Of a DNA stretch of 64,000 bases, positions 21,075-32,478 are shown one piece after another. A program made the translations under genes and the position numbers. This DNA comes from Pseudomonas sp. A-RE-19 (GTDB lineage Bacteria; Pseudomonadota; Gammaproteobacteria; Pseudomonadales; Pseudomonadaceae): the NCBI RefSeq assembly GCF_019956555.1, contig NZ_JAHBDQ010000015.1, positions 53,259-117,258 of the forward strand, read 5' to 3'. The first letter of the stretch is position 1. The number at the start of each line of letters is the position of its first letter. Under the pieces are notes generated by a model. The model was not told where the DNA came from. It saw only the letters and a program-made list of their open reading frames with translations, and did no database searches.

Positions 21075-23306
21075 ATGAGTTTCTCGAACAAGGAACAGGG
21101 GCACGTTGAACAGGCGCTGCTGCCCAAGGCGCGGGATATCGAAGCGTTGGTACGCGCTGAGCACCAAGACCCCTTTGCAATTCTCGGCCCGCATGGCGAT
21201 GGCGCTGGCGGGCAATTTATTCGGGCCTATCTGCCGGACGCCTTGGGCGTGCAGGTGGTAGACAAGGAATCCGGGGAAGAACTCGGCAGCCTTGAGGCTG
21301 CTCAAACCCCGGGGCTGTTCGTCGGGCACTTCGAGCGGGCCCGGCCCTATCTGTTGCGAACCCGTTGGGCCGGCGGCGAGCAACTCGCCGAGGATCCTTA
21401 CAGCTTTGGCCCGTTACTCGGCGAGATGGACTTGTACCTGTTCGCCGAAGGTAATCACCGGGATCTGAGCAGTTGTCTCGGCGCACAACTGAAGACGGTC
21501 GATGGCGTCGACGGCGTGCGCTTTGCCGTGTGGGCGCCGAATGCGAGAAGGGTCTCGGTGGTCGGCGACTTCAACGTCTGGGACGGTCGTCGGCATCCCA
21601 TGCGCCTGCGCCATCCTACGGGAGTCTGGGAACTGTTCATTCCGCGCCTGCAAGCGGGGGAGGCCTACAAATACGAAATCCTCGGCGCCCACGGTATTTT
21701 GCCGCTCAAGGCCGACCCGATGGCCCTCGCCACCGCCATGCCACCGGACACGGCGTCGAAAGTTGCCTCACCGTTGCAAGTCGACTGGCTGGACCATGCC
21801 TGGATGCAGTCGCGGGGCGAGCGTCAGCGAACCAGCGCACCGTTGTCGATCTACGAATTGCACGCCGGTTCCTGGCAATGCGAGCTGGATGACCTGGGCG
21901 AGGTCGCCCGTCAGTACAGCTGGCCCGAGTTGGCCGAGCGGCTGATTCCTTATGTGAAGGAGTTGGGTTTCACCCACATCGAACTGATGCCGATCATGGA
22001 GCATCCGTTCGGTGGCTCGTGGGGTTATCAACTGCTGTCGCAATTCGCCCCGAGCGCCCGTTACGGCACGCCGGATGACTTCGCCGCGTTCGTCAATGCC
22101 TGTCACCAGGCCGAGATCGGCGTCATCCTCGATTGGGTGCCGGCGCATTTCCCCACCGATACCCACGGCCTGGCGCAGTTCGACGGCACCGCGTTGTATG
22201 AATACGGCAACCCGCAGGAAGGTTTTCATCAGGACTGGGACACGCTGATCTACAACCTGGGCCGCACCGAGGTGCACGGCTACATGCTGGCGTCGGCGCT
22301 GCACTGGCTCAAGCATTTCCACGTTGATGGCCTGCGCGTGGACGCCGTGGCGTCGATGCTGTATCGCGATTACTCGCGCAAGGCCGGCGAATGGGTGCCT
22401 AACCGTCTTGGCGGTCGGGAGAACCTGGAAGCTATCGATTTCCTCCGCCATCTCAACGATGTGGTGGCCCTGGAGGCACCGGGTGCGCTGGTGATTGCCG
22501 AAGAATCCACCGCGTGGCCGGGTGTCAGCCAGAGCACGCAACAGGGCGGCCTGGGTTTTGCCTATAAGTGGAACATGGGCTGGATGCACGATTCGCTGCA
22601 TTACATTCAGCAAGACCCGGTGTACCGCGCCCATCATCACAACGAGTTGAGTTTCGGCCTGGTGTACGCCTGGTCCGAGCGCTTCATCCTGCCGATTTCT
22701 CACGACGAAGTGGTCCACGGCAAGCACTCGCTGATCGACAAGATGCCCGGCGACCGCTGGCAGAAGTTTGCCAACCTGCGGGCGTATCTGAGTTTCATGT
22801 GGACGCATCCCGGCAAGAAACTGTTGTTCATGGGTTGCGAATTCGGCCAGTGGCGTGAGTGGAATCACGATCAGCAACTGGACTGGTATTTACTGCAATA
22901 CCCGGAACACCAAGGGGTGCGCAGACTGGTCGGCGACTTGAATCGGTTGTATCGCGAAGAGCCGGCGCTGCACGATCAGGACGATGCCCCGCAAGGCTTC
23001 CAGTGGTTGATCGGCGACGATGCGGTCAACAGCGTCTACGCCTGGCTGCGCTGGAGCAAGGACGGGCGGCCGGTGTTGGTGGTGGCCAACTTTACCCCGG
23101 TGCCGCGTGAGTCCTACCGCATCGGCGTGCCGTTTGCCGGGCGCTGGGTCGAGTTGATCAACAGCGATGCCGACACCTATGCCGGGTCCAATTACGGCAA
23201 CGGCGGCGGGGTGTTCACCGAAGAAGAACCGAGCCATGGGCAGGCACTTTCATTGGTGTTGAATCTGCCGCCGTTGGCGGTGTTGATTCTGCGGCCGGAG
23301 GGTTGA
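21075..23306 (+). CDS. glgB: 1,4-alpha-glucan branching enzyme GlgB
   Basis: This 743-residue GH13_9 enzyme introduces alpha-1,6 branches into the linear glucan made by GlgE or GlgA. It has two N-terminal CBM48-like regions (residues about 20-110 and 125-230, the second with [21 protein letters not shown]), the barrel with Asp423 ([11 protein letters not shown]), Glu476 ([10 protein letters not shown]) and Asp544 (SHDEVVHGK), and a C-terminal beta domain. Length and motifs are normal. It starts 2 nt after the treS stop with a GGTGGAGAG ribosome site inside the treS end, so the two are coupled. It is the last gene of the operon; a REP-type pair follows. Confidence 0.96.
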   Translation: MSFSNKEQGHVEQALLPKARDIEALVRAEHQDPFAILGPHGDGAGGQFIRAYLPDALGVQVVDKESGEELGSLEAAQTPGLFVGHFERARPYLLRTRWAGGEQLAEDPYSFGPLLGEMDLYLFAEGNHRDLSSCLGAQLKTVDGVDGVRFAVWAPNARRVSVVGDFNVWDGRRHPMRLRHPTGVWELFIPRLQAGEAYKYEILGAHGILPLKADPMALATAMPPDTASKVASPLQVDWLDHAWMQSRGERQRTSAPLSIYELHAGSWQCELDDLGEVARQYSWPELAERLIPYVKELGFTHIELMPIMEHPFGGSWGYQLLSQFAPSARYGTPDDFAAFVNACHQAEIGVILDWVPAHFPTDTHGLAQFDGTALYEYGNPQEGFHQDWDTLIYNLGRTEVHGYMLASALHWLKHFHVDGLRVDAVASMLYRDYSRKAGEWVPNRLGGRENLEAIDFLRHLNDVVALEAPGALVIAEESTAWPGVSQSTQQGGLGFAYKWNMGWMHDSLHYIQQDPVYRAHHHNELSFGLVYAWSERFILPISHDEVVHGKHSLIDKMPGDRWQKFANLRAYLSFMWTHPGKKLLFMGCEFGQWREWNHDQQLDWYLLQYPEHQGVRRLVGDLNRLYREEPALHDQDDAPQGFQWLIGDDAVNSVYAWLRWSKDGRPVLVVANFTPVPRESYRIGVPFAGRWVELINSDADTYAGSNYGNGGGVFTEEEPSHGQALSLVLNLPPLAVLILRPEG

Positions 23307-23326
23307 TCGAAAACCGCGTCGCTTCA

Positions 23327-23401
23327 TTCGCGAGCAAGCCCGCTCCCACATTGGTTTTGTGTACGACGACAATCCAATGTGGGAGCGGGCTTGCTCGCGA
23401 A
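23327..23401. repeat. REP-type inverted pair, GCGAGCAAGCCCGC family
   Basis: Arms 23327-23354 and 23374-23401 are 28 nt and perfectly complementary. The core CGCGAGCAAGCCCGCTCCCA is a variant of the GCGGGCAAGCC family and is shared with the pair at 62900-62989. It lies between the convergent glgB and the autotransporter-type gene. Confidence 0.85.
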
Positions 23402-23439
23402 GGAGCCAGACCGAACAAAGCGCTTCTTGAGTCATGCAC

Positions 23440-24507
23440 TCACCACCGCATCCGCACCCCAAGACTACCAATCAGCCCGTTCAAATCATTGTCATCCACG
23501 ACACTGCTGTAATCGGCGCTGACATACAGGCTGACCAAAGGCGTCACTCTGGCCACCAGCCCCAGACCCACGTCCACCGTCGATGAATTGCGGCTGCTGC
23601 TGATTTTGTCGACCTGATCCAGGCTCACGGTATTGCCGGTGTACACCGTGTGCCATAGGTTGGTCCGCACATAGGGTTCGACCGGCAGGCCGTTAAGATC
23701 GTAACTGCCCTTCAAGCGTGCACCGACTCGTCCACTCCAGGACGTCAGATCACTGGAGGAGGCGTTACCCGAGCCGGCATAGGGCGTATCCAGCGTGATG
23801 CGTTGATTGATCAACTGCGCTTGGGGTTCGACCACCCAGTTATTACCCAGACCAATCGGGAAACCGCCTTCCACCGACAGCGTCATCGCACTGCCTTCGG
23901 CGGTTTGTCGCGCGCCCTGGTCATTGCGACTGTAACCGTTGACCCGGCCACCGCTGGCCGTCAAGTCTACGTGCCAGCCTTGGGGCCCGGTCAGGCTCCA
24001 GTAAGCGCCAAGACTCTGGCCTTGCAGGTTGAGCGTGTCATTGCCGGGGTCGGCGAGGGCGCGGCTGGTCAGCAGGCCATTGTCGTTGCCCTGAAATTGA
24101 GCGGTGCCACCGATCAGCCCGACCCGTTGGGTATGACCGCTGTCGCTTTGTACGGTCAGGAGCGCCGGGCCTTTGAATTCGCTGGCACCGGAGATAGAAA
24201 GGCCCTGGGCCAGATAGTCGGTTTGGGCCTGGCGCGACGTGCGCCCATAGACTTGGTCCCAGGCCGAAGGCGCGGCGGCTTCGATCGTCAGGCGTGAGCT
24301 TTGTAAGTCGGGGTTGACGCGTAAAAGGCCGGAATACGTGGTGGAGGCGGTGGGCAAGGTGAGTGTCAGCGGTTCCTGGCGGTACCAGCGGGGCATTTCG
24401 TCCTCGGCAGGCGAGGCCTGCACCTCCATGGATGAGCACAGCAGGAGTGAACTCGTAACAGTGCAAAAAGTGATTTTGATCTCTTGTGAAGTGAAAGATG
24501 TGTTCAT
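23440..24507 (-). CDS. Autotransporter beta-domain outer-membrane protein, nearly passenger-less
   Basis: This 355-residue protein has a hydrophobic N-terminus (TFCTVTSSLLLCSS) with a plausible signal cleavage after VQA near residue 31. A short region (about 35-100) follows, and the rest matches an autotransporter beta-barrel: VYGRTSRQAQTDYL resembles the segment that usually precedes the barrel, then alternating amphipathic strands, ending in VRMRW with a terminal aromatic residue as outer-membrane barrels do. Typical autotransporters have passengers of several hundred residues, here absent or reduced to about 60. It may be a stand-alone barrel or a decayed gene that kept its barrel. It is transcribed on its own, convergent with glgB. 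Confidence 0.75.
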   Translation of the reverse strand: MNTSFTSQEIKITFCTVTSSLLLCSSMEVQASPAEDEMPRWYRQEPLTLTLPTASTTYSGLLRVNPDLQSSRLTIEAAAPSAWDQVYGRTSRQAQTDYLAQGLSISGASEFKGPALLTVQSDSGHTQRVGLIGGTAQFQGNDNGLLTSRALADPGNDTLNLQGQSLGAYWSLTGPQGWHVDLTASGGRVNGYSRNDQGARQTAEGSAMTLSVEGGFPIGLGNNWVVEPQAQLINQRITLDTPYAGSGNASSSDLTSWSGRVGARLKGSYDLNGLPVEPYVRTNLWHTVYTGNTVSLDQVDKISSSRNSSTVDVGLGLVARVTPLVSLYVSADYSSVVDDNDLNGLIGSLGVRMRW

Positions 24508-24935
24508 GGGGGTCTACCTTGCAATCGCATGCGTCTCTCGCTGTGGCGTCTCTCCTACCCCGAATGAGGGGCGACCGAATGGATTGAGGCAAGGTCCGAC
24601 CCGCCCGATTTTACGAGTGTCTGGAGGCTTGCCCCTGATGGATTTCCGGGGGTAGTAAGGACTAGCTAAGAAGACCGATGGCGTTGCGTCAAGAAAATGG
24701 CCGATAGGCGGTATGGCTATTTTAGTGTTTGTAAGTGACTGATTTTTGACATGTATATAAGTCGTTGTTTGTGCAAAAAATCATTATGAAAGGCGCGACC
24801 CAGACCTGTTCGGTAGAGGACTCAGGCTTGTTCGATGGATGGCCGGTGTAACGTCAGCGAGCAGGGGCGACAGGTCATTGCCGTGATTTTTTTCTGTCAG
24901 AGTTGGCAGTCCTTGGCGACTGCCCATTGACGGTA
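24508..24935. other. Intergenic region upstream of the autotransporter gene
   Basis: These 428 bases hold no gene I can support. The part at 24700-24790 is clearly AT-rich and is the likely promoter region for the leftward autotransporter gene. A 7-bp hairpin (GGCAGTC at 24905-24911 facing GACTGCC at 24918-24924) lies 11 nt past the stop of the next leftward gene; it lacks a T run on that strand, so it is only a weak terminator candidate. Confidence 0.4.
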
Positions 24936-25736
24936 TTACAGGCGTACTTCCACCGACAGGGGCAAATGGTCCGACAAATGCGTCCAGGGTTTGTTGCCGA
25001 GTATTCGTGGTTCATGACTGCTGGCATTACGCAGATAGACTCGGTCCAGACGCAACAGGGGAAACCGCGCCGGGTAAGTTTTCGCCGGTCGGCCATGGTG
25101 ACGTTCGAAGGCTTCATGCAGGTAGTGGCGCCGGGCGAGGGCGGCGTTGCCTTGCAACTGCCAGTCGTTGAAATCACCGGCAATGATGACCGGGGCATCG
25201 TCGGGCAGCGATTCGAGCAACAGGCAGAGCAGCTGGAGCTGAAGTTGTCGATGGCTTTCCAAAAGACTCAAGTGCACGCAAATGGCATGAACTTCGGGAT
25301 GGCCCGGCACATCCAGCACACAGTGCAGCAGCCCGCGGCGCTCAGGGCCGGTGATCGAGACATCAAGGTTGCGAAATTCGCGGATCGGGTATTTCGACAG
25401 CAGGGCATTGCCGTGATGGCCATCAGGGTAGACCGCGTTGCGCCCGTAGGCGAAATCGCTCCACATGCTGTCGGCCAGAAACTCGTATTGCGAGGTCTGT
25501 GGCCACTCGTTGTAACGGGAGGAGTGCCGGTCGTGCTCCCCGACCACTTCCTGTAGAAACACCAGATCTGCCGACGTACTGCGTACCGCTTCACGCAGTT
25601 CCGGGAGGATGAAACGTCGATTGAGGGCGGTGAAGCCCTTATGGGTGTTGACCGTCAGCACTCGCAGTCGGTGAATCGCCAAGGGCGTGTCCAATGGCGC
25701 TGATTCGACGGGCTGCCGTTCGGAATCTCTGGTCAC
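24936..25736 (-). CDS. Endonuclease/exonuclease/phosphatase (EEP) family protein, YbhP-like
   Basis: This 266-residue protein belongs to the EEP (DNase I-like) superfamily: VNTHKGF near the N-terminus, VFLQEVVGEHDRH with the catalytic Glu, a central HHGNALLSKYP, then IIAGDFNDW and a C-terminal LSDHLPLSVEV with the Asp-His pair. All metal and catalytic motifs are intact, so a phosphodiesterase or lipid-phosphatase activity is likely. E. coli YbhP, the nearest named relative I can suggest, sits beside a cardiolipin synthase gene; here no such gene is adjacent. I choose GTG 25736, 5 nt after a GAGGAG ribosome site; the GTG at 25742 overlaps that site. Confidence 0.8.
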   Translation of the reverse strand: MTRDSERQPVESAPLDTPLAIHRLRVLTVNTHKGFTALNRRFILPELREAVRSTSADLVFLQEVVGEHDRHSSRYNEWPQTSQYEFLADSMWSDFAYGRNAVYPDGHHGNALLSKYPIREFRNLDVSITGPERRGLLHCVLDVPGHPEVHAICVHLSLLESHRQLQLQLLCLLLESLPDDAPVIIAGDFNDWQLQGNAALARRHYLHEAFERHHGRPAKTYPARFPLLRLDRVYLRNASSHEPRILGNKPWTHLSDHLPLSVEVRL

Positions 25737-25817
25737 GTTCACTCCTCTGAATCAGGGCTGCTGTTTCTATGCGACTGATACACGGGCAAGCAGTTCAGCG
25801 TGATGTGTGACGAGGTT

Positions 25818-25924
25818 GCTTTTGTGGCGAGGGAGCTTGCTCCCGTTCAGCTGTGCAGCAGTCGTAGATCTATAGGGGGCTGCTTCGCGCCCCCGGCGGG
25901 TGCAAGCTCCATCGCCACAAAAGC
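25818..25924. repeat. Inverted repeat, TTTTGTGGCGAGGGAGCTTGC family
   Basis: Arms 25818-25840 and 25902-25924 are 23 nt with one mismatch. Between them a second smaller hairpin forms (GGGGGC facing GCCCCC near 25875-25895). Single partial copies of this family occur at 8367-8386 and 10614-10626. It lies in the 217-nt gap between the PIG-L and EEP genes, which otherwise holds nothing I recognise. Confidence 0.75.
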
Positions 25925-25953
25925 GCCTTCGCCCAAGACATTCCTCGAATGCC

Positions 25954-26712
25954 TCAGACAAACACAATTTCATACGGCAACCGCATGCGCTCCAGAATCA
26001 CCCGAGGCAGCAACGGGGCGACGCCGATCGCGGGTTCGCCGTCGAGCTGGCTGGCATAGGCGTACGTCGCGTGGCTTTTGCGCGCAACAGTCCAGGTGTC
26101 GAGACGAACCTTGCGCGCGCGATGCCAGGGAATCAGCCCCTGATCGCGCAACGGCCAATGCCAGGCCCAGACCGGCACCTCGTTGAGCGTTGCACCGATC
26201 AGGGCGGCTGCCTTGGCAGTGGCCCGACCGACCGCGTCGTGGTCGACGTCGCCATCTTCGCGCCAGGTGGTGAACAGCACATCGCCGGGGCGCAGGTAGC
26301 GGACAATGAATTGGGTCAGTTCGGATTCGCTTTCGGCCAGGGCATTGTCGGGGAAGCCGCCGCGAATCCACTTCAGGCTGTGCATCGGCAACCCGAGCCG
26401 GCGCAACGCTTCGACGCTTTCCTGGGGGCGGAACACGCTCAGGCGTTTCTCCGACCACTGTCGCGACCCCGGATGGCTGGCGCTGCCGTCGGTGATCGAG
26501 ATCAATTGCAGAGGATGACCGAGGCTACACAGCAGTTGCAGCAGGCCGCCGCAAGTCACTACTTCATCGCCGGGATGCGGCGCGATCAGCACCGCGCGGG
26601 CACCAGCCGGGACCAGGGTTTCGGTGTTGATGACGGGGATGTTGTCCAGTTGCGGGGCGCTGTTCCAGATCTGTGCGGGCAGGCTGTTTTCGCTGATGGA
26701 AACGGTTCTCAT
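25954..26712 (-). CDS. PIG-L family N-deacetylase
   Basis: This 252-residue protein has the PIG-L/LmbE zinc deacetylase pattern: APHPGDEVVTCGG near residue 45 (a variant of the usual AHPDDE with Gly for the first Asp), a central HPGSRQWSEKRL region, and DGDVDHDAVGRA supplying the remaining zinc ligand region. Family members remove acetyl groups from GlcNAc-type substrates. The Gly replacement is next to, not at, the metal-binding Asp, so activity is probably kept. An AAGGA ribosome site lies 6 nt before ATG 26712. It is read in the same direction as the EEP gene but separated by a repeat. Confidence 0.85.
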   Translation of the reverse strand: MRTVSISENSLPAQIWNSAPQLDNIPVINTETLVPAGARAVLIAPHPGDEVVTCGGLLQLLCSLGHPLQLISITDGSASHPGSRQWSEKRLSVFRPQESVEALRRLGLPMHSLKWIRGGFPDNALAESESELTQFIVRYLRPGDVLFTTWREDGDVDHDAVGRATAKAAALIGATLNEVPVWAWHWPLRDQGLIPWHRARKVRLDTWTVARKSHATYAYASQLDGEPAIGVAPLLPRVILERMRLPYEIVFV

Positions 26713-26947
26713 GGGCGTCCTTGTTCTGTCTTGCCCTCAGTCGTACACGATGCTTGTACAAGCAAGCCCGGCAGACCCGTGAAGGCGGATTGATAGCATT
26801 GTGCAGCGCTCCGAACCCTGGATTGCCGCCGGCAGAGTATTGCTCATGGAACGCTATTCGTCGCCTCAGCCTTTGGTCTGATGCGTTTTTTTTGATCCGA
26901 GCTGTGTCGGGTGTCGCAAATGGTCAGCAAAACCGTCGACTCGGGCG

Positions 26948-27037
26948 GTAGGAGCGAGGCTTGCCCGCGAAGGCGGTGTGTCAAGCAATGATGATGTCGA
27001 CTGACACACCGCTTTCGCGGGCAAGCCTCGCTCCTAC
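26948..27037. repeat. REP-type inverted pair with 36-nt arms
   Basis: Arms 26948-26983 and 27002-27037 match with one mismatch. The core is GGAGCGAGGCTTGCCCGCGA, and it extends into GGCGGTGTGTCA, making this the longest pair in the window. It ends 16 nt before the glgX stop. The rest of the 341-nt gap (26713-26947) shows no supported gene. Confidence 0.85.
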
Positions 27038-27053
27038 ATGGATGGCATTCCTT

Positions 27054-29213
<2,160 letters not shown>

Positions 29214-29313
29214 AGATGCTCCTGCATTGGGGCTCGGTTTTTTTCGAGGACGAGCGCACCCTCGGTGGCGAAAAAGCTCGCCACGAAGTCAAACGAGACG
29301 ACGCTGTAAAGCG

Positions 29314-29667
29314 TCAGGTCGTAGGCGGTTTACGCGCAGCGCGAGGCTTTTTCGCGGTGCTTTTTTCGCCAGGCGCAATCACCGTCGAAGCCGCAGCGGG
29401 TTTGGCCTTGGATTTGGCTTTGGGTTTGGTCTCGGTGCTTTTGCCATCGATAACCTTGCCGTCGGGCTTGCCGATGGCGGATTTGACAGCGGATTTGGCA
29501 GCGGTTTTGCTGCCGGTGGCTTTCGGGGATTTGCCGGGCGCCAGTGCTTCAGCTTCGGCCAGTTTGCAGGCCATCTCCCAATGGCGTGTTTCCTGGCCCA
29601 CGGGTTTTCCTTCGGACTCCCAGATCTGATAGGCAAATTCGCGGATGCGTTTATCGTCGGTACTCAT
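29314..29667 (-). CDS. DUF2934 protein with Lys/Ala-rich tail
   Basis: This 117-residue protein has an N-terminal DUF2934 segment (RIREFAYQIWESEGKPVGQE, residues about 7-45), then about 70 residues of Lys, Ala, Pro, Ser and Thr repeats (AAKSAVKSAIGKP, KPKAKSKAKPAA), resembling histone H1-like tails. It is strongly basic, so nucleic-acid or polyanion binding is possible. The function of DUF2934 is unknown. A gene of this kind also sits between treY and glgX in P. aeruginosa, so the linkage looks conserved. It lies 21 nt after the treY stop. Confidence 0.8.
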   Translation of the reverse strand: MSTDDKRIREFAYQIWESEGKPVGQETRHWEMACKLAEAEALAPGKSPKATGSKTAAKSAVKSAIGKPDGKVIDGKSTETKPKAKSKAKPAAASTVIAPGEKSTAKKPRAARKPPTT

Positions 29668-29688
29668 CGCAATACTCCTGAACTGAAC

Positions 29689-32478
29689 TCAAGCTTGGGT
29701 CGTTTGGATAAAGAGATTGACCGGGAAATCCCCCAGCACGGCGCTGACCGTCAGCTCCCTGTGTTTTGTGACTGTGACGCTTGAAAAAAGTCCCTTCAGA
29801 TTTTCTTCAGCGGCGGCAAACGGTAATTTGACTCGCGTATCGCCCCACAGCGAGGCGTGAACCTGGGGTTTGGCACTGTTTTCCAGCAGTTCGGCACAGC
29901 GTATCGGCACTATCACGATAGCCCGTTTTCCCTGCCATTCGCGGACAAACGCCAGCACCCGGTGAGCCTGGCTGCCGACGACTTCAAGGGCTTGATAAGT
30001 CCCTTTTTGAAACAGCCCGGCATGCTCGGCACGCCAGTTCAGCGCCCGTGCGATCAGGGTTTGCTTGATGCGCCCGTCATGCCAGTTCGCCAACAGCTCG
30101 GGCAGGTCCAACGGCCTGTGCATGGCCTGCTGACGGCTGACGTAATCCACCGGCCGGCGGTTGTCCGGATCGACCAGTGTGAAGTCCCAGAAGTCGTTGC
30201 CCTGATAGAGGTCCGGTACCCCCGGCACCGTCATTCGCAGCAAGGTTTGCGCCAGGCCGTTGAGTGCGCCCGGGGCGGCAATGTGCTGGGCCGCTGCGCC
30301 GATGGCCGCGCGCAGTGGCTGACCTTCGGGGCTCAGGAGCAGGCGTTCGAGAAACCCATGGGTTGCCTGTTCATACCCTTCGTTTGGCGCGCTCCAGCTG
30401 CTTTGCAACTTGGCTTCGCGCAGGGCTTTCTGTTGCCACTGCCAGAGGCGTTTGGCGTAGTCCTCGTGCGCCACCTGATCGTCATTGCGCAACGGCCAGC
30501 TGCCGAGGATCGCTTGATAAAGAATCAGCTCGTCGCCCGCCGAGGGCACGCCGGGTTCGGTGCGCAATTCGTCGGCCAGGGTTCGCCAGTGTTCGACCTG
30601 TTCGGCGTACCAGGCGCTGCGCTCGCTCAACACCGCCAGACGCGCGCGGGTGTCCTCGCCGCGTTTGTGGTCGTGGGTCGCGGTGGCCAGCAGGTTGTCG
30701 GGGAACTCGGCGAGACGATTGGCGCAGGCGGCATGGAAGTCGGCAACCGGCGCACTGAACTGCTCGGTGTTGTAGCCGACATCGTTGCGCGACAACAGCA
30801 CCGCCGAGCGATAAAGCGCGGTGTCTTCCACCGCCTTGGCCGCCGCCGGTGAGGTCAGTTGCTGGAAGCGCACGCAGGCATGCTTGAGCAGTTTGCGTGG
30901 GCGACCCACCGGGTGCTTGCGCCAGGGTTGGCCGCCGAGCCAGCCGGCCAGGCAGTCGAGCACCGGCCAGTCGGCCTCGCCAAGGGTTTGCCTTGCACCG
31001 TCCATGGCCTGCTGGAAAAACACTTCGTCCTGGGCGGCGCGGCCCAACGGGCTGATGTAAGTGCGGTACACCGGGAAGTGCACGATCAACTCCTGCAAGG
31101 CCCGACGGATTGCGCCGAGGGTCAGGTCCCGGGTCATCAAGTCGTCTCGGGCCAGTTGCAACAGGGCGTGGGCGACGCTTTCGAAATCCCCGGCCAAAGA
31201 GCCATTGAGAATCTGCTGGCGCGCCAGTTGTGCTTCCTGGCGGAAATCGGCGGGTCGTTCGCTGTGCTGGCTCCAAAGTTCACCCAAGGTCTGGGCGCCT
31301 TCGGGATCGTGTTGCAGCAACGACAACTGGTTCATGAATTCGTAACCGGTGCTGCCATCGATGGACCAGTCGCGGCGCAGGGTTTCGCCTTCGCCGAGGA
31401 TCTTCTCGACATAGATCGGCAAATGCCGATCCGGTACCAGTCTATCGACCCTGCGCCGCAATTTTCGGCAGTAACCGCGCGGATCGGCGAGGCCATCGAT
31501 GTGGTCGATGCGCAGTCCATCGACCAGACCTTCGGCCACCAGCTCGAAGATTTTTGCATGGGTCGCCTCGAACACCGCCGGGCGTTCGACGCGCAGGCCA
31601 CCCAGTTCATTGATGTCGAAAAAACGCCGCCAGTTGATGTCGTCCGCCGCGGTACGCCAGCTGGCCAGGCGATAACTCTGGCGTTCCAGCAGGTTATGCA
31701 GGCACTGAAAACCCTCAGGGGTGAGCGAGTCGTAGGTGCCGAGCGTGTGCTCGATGGCCTGAAGAATCGCCGGATCGCTGGCCAGTTCATGCAGCTCGGC
31801 TTTCAGCGGAATCGCCAGGCTGTGTGCGTCAGTCTGATAACTCAAGGTGCTGAAGCGGTCTGCCAGGGATTTGAGCTGCTCGACCTGCTCGGCATTCAGT
31901 TGATCATCTGCCTTGAGCAGTTCTCCGTAGCTCGTGGGGCAAATCGGGAAGTGATGCTCATAGTGCTCGACATAAAAGTCGCCGCGCCGGGCATCGAAAC
32001 GCAAGGGCAGGGTGCCGTCCTGCAAGGCGATGCCGTAATCGCTGGCCAAAAAGGGCAGCAGCAACTGGCCCTCCATCAGCGGGTCGGGTGAGTGCCATTG
32101 AATGTCGAAAAACTCGCCGTAAGGGCTCAGCCGCCCCCACTCCAGCAAGTCGAGCCACCAGGGGTTATCGCTACCGCCGACGGCCATATGGTTGGAAACG
32201 ACGTCGAGGATCAGCCCCATGTTCTGTTTGCGCAACGCATCGACCAGACGGCGCAATGCCGCTTCGCCGCCGAGCTCAGGGTTGACCGTGGTCGGGTCAA
32301 CCACGTCGTAGCCATGCATGGAGCCAGCGCGGGCGGCGAGCAGCGGTGAGGCGTAGATGTGGCTGATGCCCAGGCTGGCGAAGTACGGCACCAGCGGCAC
32401 CGCCTGATCCAGGGTGAAGTCTTTATGAAATTGCAGCCGCAGGGTCGCCCGCAGCGGTGGGATGAGCGGTGGATTCAT
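29689..32478 (-). CDS. treY: Maltooligosyltrehalose synthase TreY
   Basis: This 929-residue GH13_26 enzyme converts the reducing-end glucose of a maltodextrin into an alpha,alpha-1,1 linked trehalosyl unit. The N-terminal PLRATLRLQFHKDFTLDQA and LDVVSNHMAVGG, the Asp in LRIDHIDGLADPRGYC and the Glu in VEKILGEGE are all as expected, and the length is normal. The start overlaps the malQ stop as ATGA, so translation is coupled. TreZ, encoded two genes upstream, cleaves the product to free trehalose; the two form the TreYZ route from glucan to trehalose. Confidence 0.95.
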   Translation of the reverse strand: MNPPLIPPLRATLRLQFHKDFTLDQAVPLVPYFASLGISHIYASPLLAARAGSMHGYDVVDPTTVNPELGGEAALRRLVDALRKQNMGLILDVVSNHMAVGGSDNPWWLDLLEWGRLSPYGEFFDIQWHSPDPLMEGQLLLPFLASDYGIALQDGTLPLRFDARRGDFYVEHYEHHFPICPTSYGELLKADDQLNAEQVEQLKSLADRFSTLSYQTDAHSLAIPLKAELHELASDPAILQAIEHTLGTYDSLTPEGFQCLHNLLERQSYRLASWRTAADDINWRRFFDINELGGLRVERPAVFEATHAKIFELVAEGLVDGLRIDHIDGLADPRGYCRKLRRRVDRLVPDRHLPIYVEKILGEGETLRRDWSIDGSTGYEFMNQLSLLQHDPEGAQTLGELWSQHSERPADFRQEAQLARQQILNGSLAGDFESVAHALLQLARDDLMTRDLTLGAIRRALQELIVHFPVYRTYISPLGRAAQDEVFFQQAMDGARQTLGEADWPVLDCLAGWLGGQPWRKHPVGRPRKLLKHACVRFQQLTSPAAAKAVEDTALYRSAVLLSRNDVGYNTEQFSAPVADFHAACANRLAEFPDNLLATATHDHKRGEDTRARLAVLSERSAWYAEQVEHWRTLADELRTEPGVPSAGDELILYQAILGSWPLRNDDQVAHEDYAKRLWQWQQKALREAKLQSSWSAPNEGYEQATHGFLERLLLSPEGQPLRAAIGAAAQHIAAPGALNGLAQTLLRMTVPGVPDLYQGNDFWDFTLVDPDNRRPVDYVSRQQAMHRPLDLPELLANWHDGRIKQTLIARALNWRAEHAGLFQKGTYQALEVVGSQAHRVLAFVREWQGKRAIVIVPIRCAELLENSAKPQVHASLWGDTRVKLPFAAAEENLKGLFSSVTVTKHRELTVSAVLGDFPVNLFIQTTQA

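Noticed and set aside
26721..26951. 76-codon frame between PIG-L and glgX genes
   Set aside because: It runs into a REP-type repeat, has no ribosome site and is Cys/Trp/Arg-rich as expected from non-coding high-GC DNA.
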